Below the pieces are notes generated by a model. It did no database searches and had not been told where the DNA came from. It worked only from the letters and a program-made list of their open reading frames with translations. From Alisma plantago-aquatica (taxonomy: Eukaryota; Streptophyta; Magnoliopsida; Alismatales; Alismataceae), in NCBI GenBank assembly GCA_963693085.1, contig OY856409.1, positions 1,163,898,749-1,163,962,748 on the forward strand: DNA of 64,000 nucleotides. The letters run 5' to 3'. Every line of letters begins with the position of its first letter. Position 1 is the stretch's first letter. Made by a program: the position numbers and the translations under genes. Positions 60,280 through 64,000 of this stretch are shown piece after piece.

Positions 60280-61227
60280 TTGTACCTATAATAGAAATTT
60301 CTAATTTTTGTCAAAAACTCATTTTTGATTTGATTTGTATAAAATTTGATGATGCTTGATTAGGCCTTTAATTAACCATAACAATCATTATTTTGTTCAA
60401 ATTGATAACCCTAAATTATCAATTCGAAAGATTGCAACATACAAAGCTATAATGAGCCAAGATCCAAAACAATTCAGTTATTACCTGACCAATGCCAACA
60501 TCCATATTCAATCATTAAGGTAGGCAACATTTTCCAATTGCATCTTATGCAATTCTTGGATAGATGGTATATACAACTCCTTTCCATAATCATCTGCATG
60601 CCTCCAGGTGCTTAATCCCATTAAGGACACCTAGTAAGGCCGACCTGAAAGCCAACATGATAGAAATGTACCCTGCTTGGCATGCCCGCATAACTACCAT
60701 CACACTTCCAAAAGATAGATGGAACACCACCCTTAGGGTGCCCATGCTTAGTCGACCAATATTTTCATGTGTATTGCTAATAGGTTGGTTGGTTGTCTAA
60801 AATGATCATCTGACCTCTAGTCCAACTAATGTTTGGACACCTCCAAATAGTCGGTTGGGTCCAATAGCCAGTTGGTTTGCTCCTCTTGCGATCTGCCCTG
60901 CTTGGTCCTCTAGTAGGTCCATTTGTCTCATGAAGGGGTCGACTCGCCTGATGTTGATCGTCATCTTTGTCATTGCAAGAGAAACTATCCTATTACTATT
61001 AAACTTATTACATGGTAGTGAGAAACCTCGAGTTGCATTCAAGGGGAGCAAATGTAGGAAAAAATAATACTTTTACATTGGGAAGAAGAAGGTAGAGGCT
61101 TGGTATGCAAATCGAGATATAATAGGAACACACAAACCATTCAACCAAATACAAATATTTGGGTTATTGGTCATAACCATGCTACATATCCACCATCAAA
61201 ACCAATTATAGGGTGACATGTGTAAAT

Positions 61228-61229
<2 letters not shown>

Positions 61230-61266
<37 letters not shown>
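61230..61266. repeat. (AT)n microsatellite
   Basis: An uninterrupted run of alternating A and T of about 37 bp lies in the untranslated leader of the Copia element. It is likely length-variable. Confidence 0.95.
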
Positions 61267-61269
<3 letters not shown>

Positions 61270-61402
61270 TTTGGGTTCATATGTGGTACTTAATCAGATA
61301 TGTACATTAATCAGTTTAAATATCCACACTGTATGAATAAATAAATGATATAAAACCAAAAATCCGATCACATCGATTATGCCAAAACATAGTAAATTGA
61401 TG

Positions 61403-61416
61403 TGGCTCTGATACCA
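61403..61416 (-). promoter_or_regulatory. Primer binding site of the Copia element, initiator Met tRNA
   Basis: The minus strand reads TGGTATCAGAGCCA one base from the 5' LTR (61418), matching initiator Met tRNA. Confidence 0.93.
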
Positions 61417-61417
61417 C

Positions 61418-63959
61418 TGTTGGGAAATATGGTATCGGAACAGGCAACAGAAATGAAAATTTTGACTGCCATATTCCCCTTTAAGGGGCGATTGCGTCAA
61501 CAACTTTGTAATGGGAAGGATGATTTACAAGGTCATACTTGATCCTAGAGCAAGTCCATCAACTAATCCCTCATTGCAGTATGTGACTTTCTTCGAGTTG
61601 TACTCGAACAATGTTTGTGCTGGTCTGCTTGTTGATCACCATGGACAACCAATTGACATTGTCCTCCTAGTGACAGACAACAACCTCCTCGTTTCTATAG
61701 TAGTCCACACGGCCCACCAAGAACTCTTATTGTTCAGGAAGAATAGACAAGAAGGAGTTGTCCCCTCACGTTAGCGTACTAGTCGCCAACTTTCTCTCCC
61801 ACAATTGTTCTTTCTTGCTATCTTCCCTTTAGAGGGTAGGACTTGCTCAAGTTCTCTTAGTTACCATAACCAAAGAAGACAACAATTGTCAGAGGCAATT
61901 GAGTTATTGTGTCTGAGAAGCCCCCATTACCCCTCTATTTATAGGAGGGTTAGGGTCAGGGTCAGCGTCAGGGTACCCACTTTGAGTGGGAGCGCGGAAG
62001 GGACCAAAATTTCACAATTTTTTGCAACCTACAACATGAAAAATGGTCAGTTTACAGGTGAACCAATAGGTTGGCATGTGAGTCGATTAGTGCAATCCTT
62101 GAACTGGTTGTTTCATCATGTCTCCAAATCACAATTGTATTAGAAATTGTAATCCAATTAATGCACAAATGACACTAAACCTTGATGCAATCAAATTGCT
62201 CTATGAATCAGAAATCTCATCCCATGAACCAGTCATCTGGAAAACATGAGCAGATTAGTGAACCGGTCAATTCATGTTGTGATTCATCCATAATTCAGCT
62301 AATGCAGTATCCAATCAACTTGACACTCCAACCGGTCAATTCAACACATGAATGGTTGGTTGGGAATCCAGTTATTTAATTAGTTTCTTAAGTTGAGTAG
62401 CTAAATGATTTTAGTAATCAATTTAATTATTATTCATGATTAAACTCCTATTCCAAGTGTATTCCTATGTGTGTGACTAGGGGTGAGCAAATAATGGTCC
62501 AAATCACAAAATTGGACCAGACTGCTCAATTCGGTCTGGTCCAATCCAGTCTATTATGAGTTTGGTCCGGTCCAGGGTCTGGGAATTTTGGTGAGTTCGG
62601 TCTTCAGTCTGATCTGGTCCAAAATCAGTCTGACTGTGGACCGGACCATAGACCGACTTTTATATAAAATTCATGTATATTTGTAGGTATATTATGTAAC
62701 AAGTACAAATAAAGTACATATGTAAGTACTAATAGTGTAAATGTTTTCTATAATGTTATATAATTGCTAGAAGTGACTAAGATTATCAACTTTGTACAAT
62801 TAAATAAGTTTTAAAACATGTAAAAAGGTTGATTACGGTCCAAACAATCTGGTGTAGTCCTAGTACGGAACGGTTCGGTCCCAGTCCGGTCCTACCTCGA
62901 AGCGGTATGATCTACGGTCCATAAATTCTTACAAAGTCGGTCCTCAGTCCGGTCTGGTCTGGTTCGGTTCGGTCCTGGACTGATTATCACCCCTACATGT
63001 GACCCTATAGGTTCCAAGTTACTTTGGCAGTGAATATCCATAAGTCATATATGACATCACAAGCAAAGAGCGGTGCCTAGTCACACATCATTGCTACCCA
63101 AGTAAATGGAAAGTTGGAGAACAACTTCAACCTACAATCTATGATAGATGTTATAGTGATTTTATAATTCCTTTATCTTTGATATGTTAATTGAACTCGA
63201 GTAATGGAATTGTCACCCTTTCAATGTTTAATCCATGTTCATTGATCTAGAGTATACTGTCTGAGATATATGTGATCTCAATATCATATACTGACTCACA
63301 TGTGCATGCACATGCTTTTCTCAGTCTCGCTTATGAAGTGTCTAGGATATCAAACTCCTATAGGAGGGACAAATCCCATCTACATCACTCACATTCATCC
63401 CATGTGTCATAATGCATCCAATCATCTCCTTTATGGCAACCCTTATTCAGGATTATGGTGGATGATGTCAAAATACACCGAACGACATGTGATGAGTGTA
63501 CCGATTTCAGGTCTAAGAACCACACTATGACCACCAATTATGGTTTCTATGTATCACTCTCAAGGTGGATCTGTCTGATACACTATTCTCTAACAAGTAT
63601 CTATGTGCTTGGTTTGATATCACATATCATGACTAATGAGATTCTGTCATCAACCAACATACACTCTTGTGTTATGTGTTATTGTGTCTATCAGCCTTCC
63701 ACAATAACATTTGACTAGGGACATAACAAGAATGTACATACTCTAATCATCCATATGATCTCATTGTTCAGGTCACATACTTGAAGACATACATCATTGA
63801 GTCATGTCATTATTTAGACAATCATTATGTTTCATCATTATCTCATAACTGAGTGAAACAAAATATATCGGAAGATTGTCATTATTATTAATCAAACCAT
63901 TCATGTAAAATGTCATCACAATCATTATATGATTGGATCTATGGGCATACATTCCAATA
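61418..63959 (-). repeat. 5' LTR of the Copia element, with a MITE inside
   Basis: The LTR is about 2.02 kb once the 518-bp insertion at 62478-62995 and its duplicated target are set aside. It ends near 63959, where homology with the left LTR stops. Confidence 0.88.
62478..62995. mobile_element. hAT-like non-autonomous element (MITE, 518 bp)
   Basis: The ends are TAGGGGTGAGCA and, inverted, TAGGGGTGATAA. They are flanked by TGTGTGAC (62470-62477) and CATGTGAC (62996-63003), an 8-bp duplication with two changes. The other Copia LTR has an uninterrupted site at about 55560-55575, which proves an insertion. The interior is rich in GGTCCGGT and GGTCTGGT motifs and has no open frame. An 8-bp duplication and GGGGTG ends point to hAT. 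Confidence 0.82.
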
Positions 63960-64000
63960 GAAAGTTCTAAATCTACATCAAACTCAATTTCCAATGAAGT
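63960..64000 (+). pseudogene. Athila-like element resumes
   Basis: After the Copia target duplication the plus strand can be read SSKSTSNSISNEV, continuing the Ser-rich linker that the Copia insertion interrupted. The window ends here. Confidence 0.5.

Larger units (their letters stand above)
54457..63959 (-). mobile_element. Ty1/Copia retrotransposon, decayed
   Basis: LTR-like direct repeats lie at 54457-56548 and 61418-63959. Both start TGT(A/T)GGGAAATATGG and end near ACATACCGACA or its variant. AAAAG (54452-54456) and GAAAG (63960-63964) are the probable 5-bp target duplication with one change. On the minus strand a primer site TGGTATCAGAGCCA (complement of 61403-61416) abuts the 5' LTR, and GTGGGAGTC abuts the 3' LTR. 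Gag and a decayed RT follow in minus orientation. The insertion lies in the protease-RT linker of the Athila-like element. Confidence 0.92.

Overview
This is a stretch of plant nuclear DNA, most likely from a flowering plant. It is built almost entirely of nested transposable elements. Evidence includes CACTA transposons with plant-type TNP2 and Ulp1-like proteins, Tekay-like and Athila-like Ty3/Gypsy elements, a Ty1/Copia element primed by initiator Met tRNA, spliceosomal introns and AT-rich intergenic sequence. I see no tRNA, rRNA, CRISPR or prokaryotic features, and no convincing intact ordinary host gene. Species cannot be read from the sequence.

Layout. (1) Positions 1-2028, 12710-13605 and 21801-22435 are pieces of one older locus. 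On the minus strand it carries a decayed coding relic, cut by two independent CACTA insertions. (2) CACTA-1 (2029-12706, + strand, target duplication TGT) is complete. It has terminal inverted repeats, arrays of subterminal GCGTCGGTT palindromes, a GC-rich leader, a leader intron with three 449-bp tandem units, an intact 1072-aa TNP2-type transposase (5157-8375), and a 13-exon gene (8533-11966) whose exons join in frame to 778 codons ending in an Ulp1-like protease with His/Asp/Gln/Cys in place. (3) CACTA-2 (13606-21797, - strand, target duplication ACT) is a diverged, decayed relative. Its transposase is a pseudogene, its protease gene is nearly all deleted, and it has a 162-bp-arm inverted repeat and an extra ORF resembling a B3 DNA-binding domain. 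(4) A solo LTR (22436-40070, target duplication TGAAA) is split by a Tekay-like Gypsy element (23178-38025, - strand, target duplication ATTTC) with 5-kb LTRs and a near-complete gag-pol carrying four lesions. (5) Positions 41150-51587 hold four tandem copies of a 2.6-kb unit. The last runs into an Athila-like LTR end, a tRNA-Asp-type primer site and a decayed gag-protease region (52086-54456). (6) That element is broken by a Copia element (54457-63959, - strand) with 2-kb LTRs, one of which holds a 518-bp hAT-like MITE. The Athila-like sequence resumes at 63960 and runs off the window.

How it works together. CACTA-1 has every part expected of an autonomous element: transposase, accessory protein, ends and subterminal repeats. 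CACTA-2 keeps only ends and relics. Insertion order is readable from the nesting: Tekay after the solo-LTR parent, MITE after Copia, Copia after Athila. The most unusual items are the recurrent long palindromes in both CACTA elements, the B3-like cargo ORF, the palindrome-studded Tekay LTR and the 4 x 2.6-kb LTR-containing tandem array.
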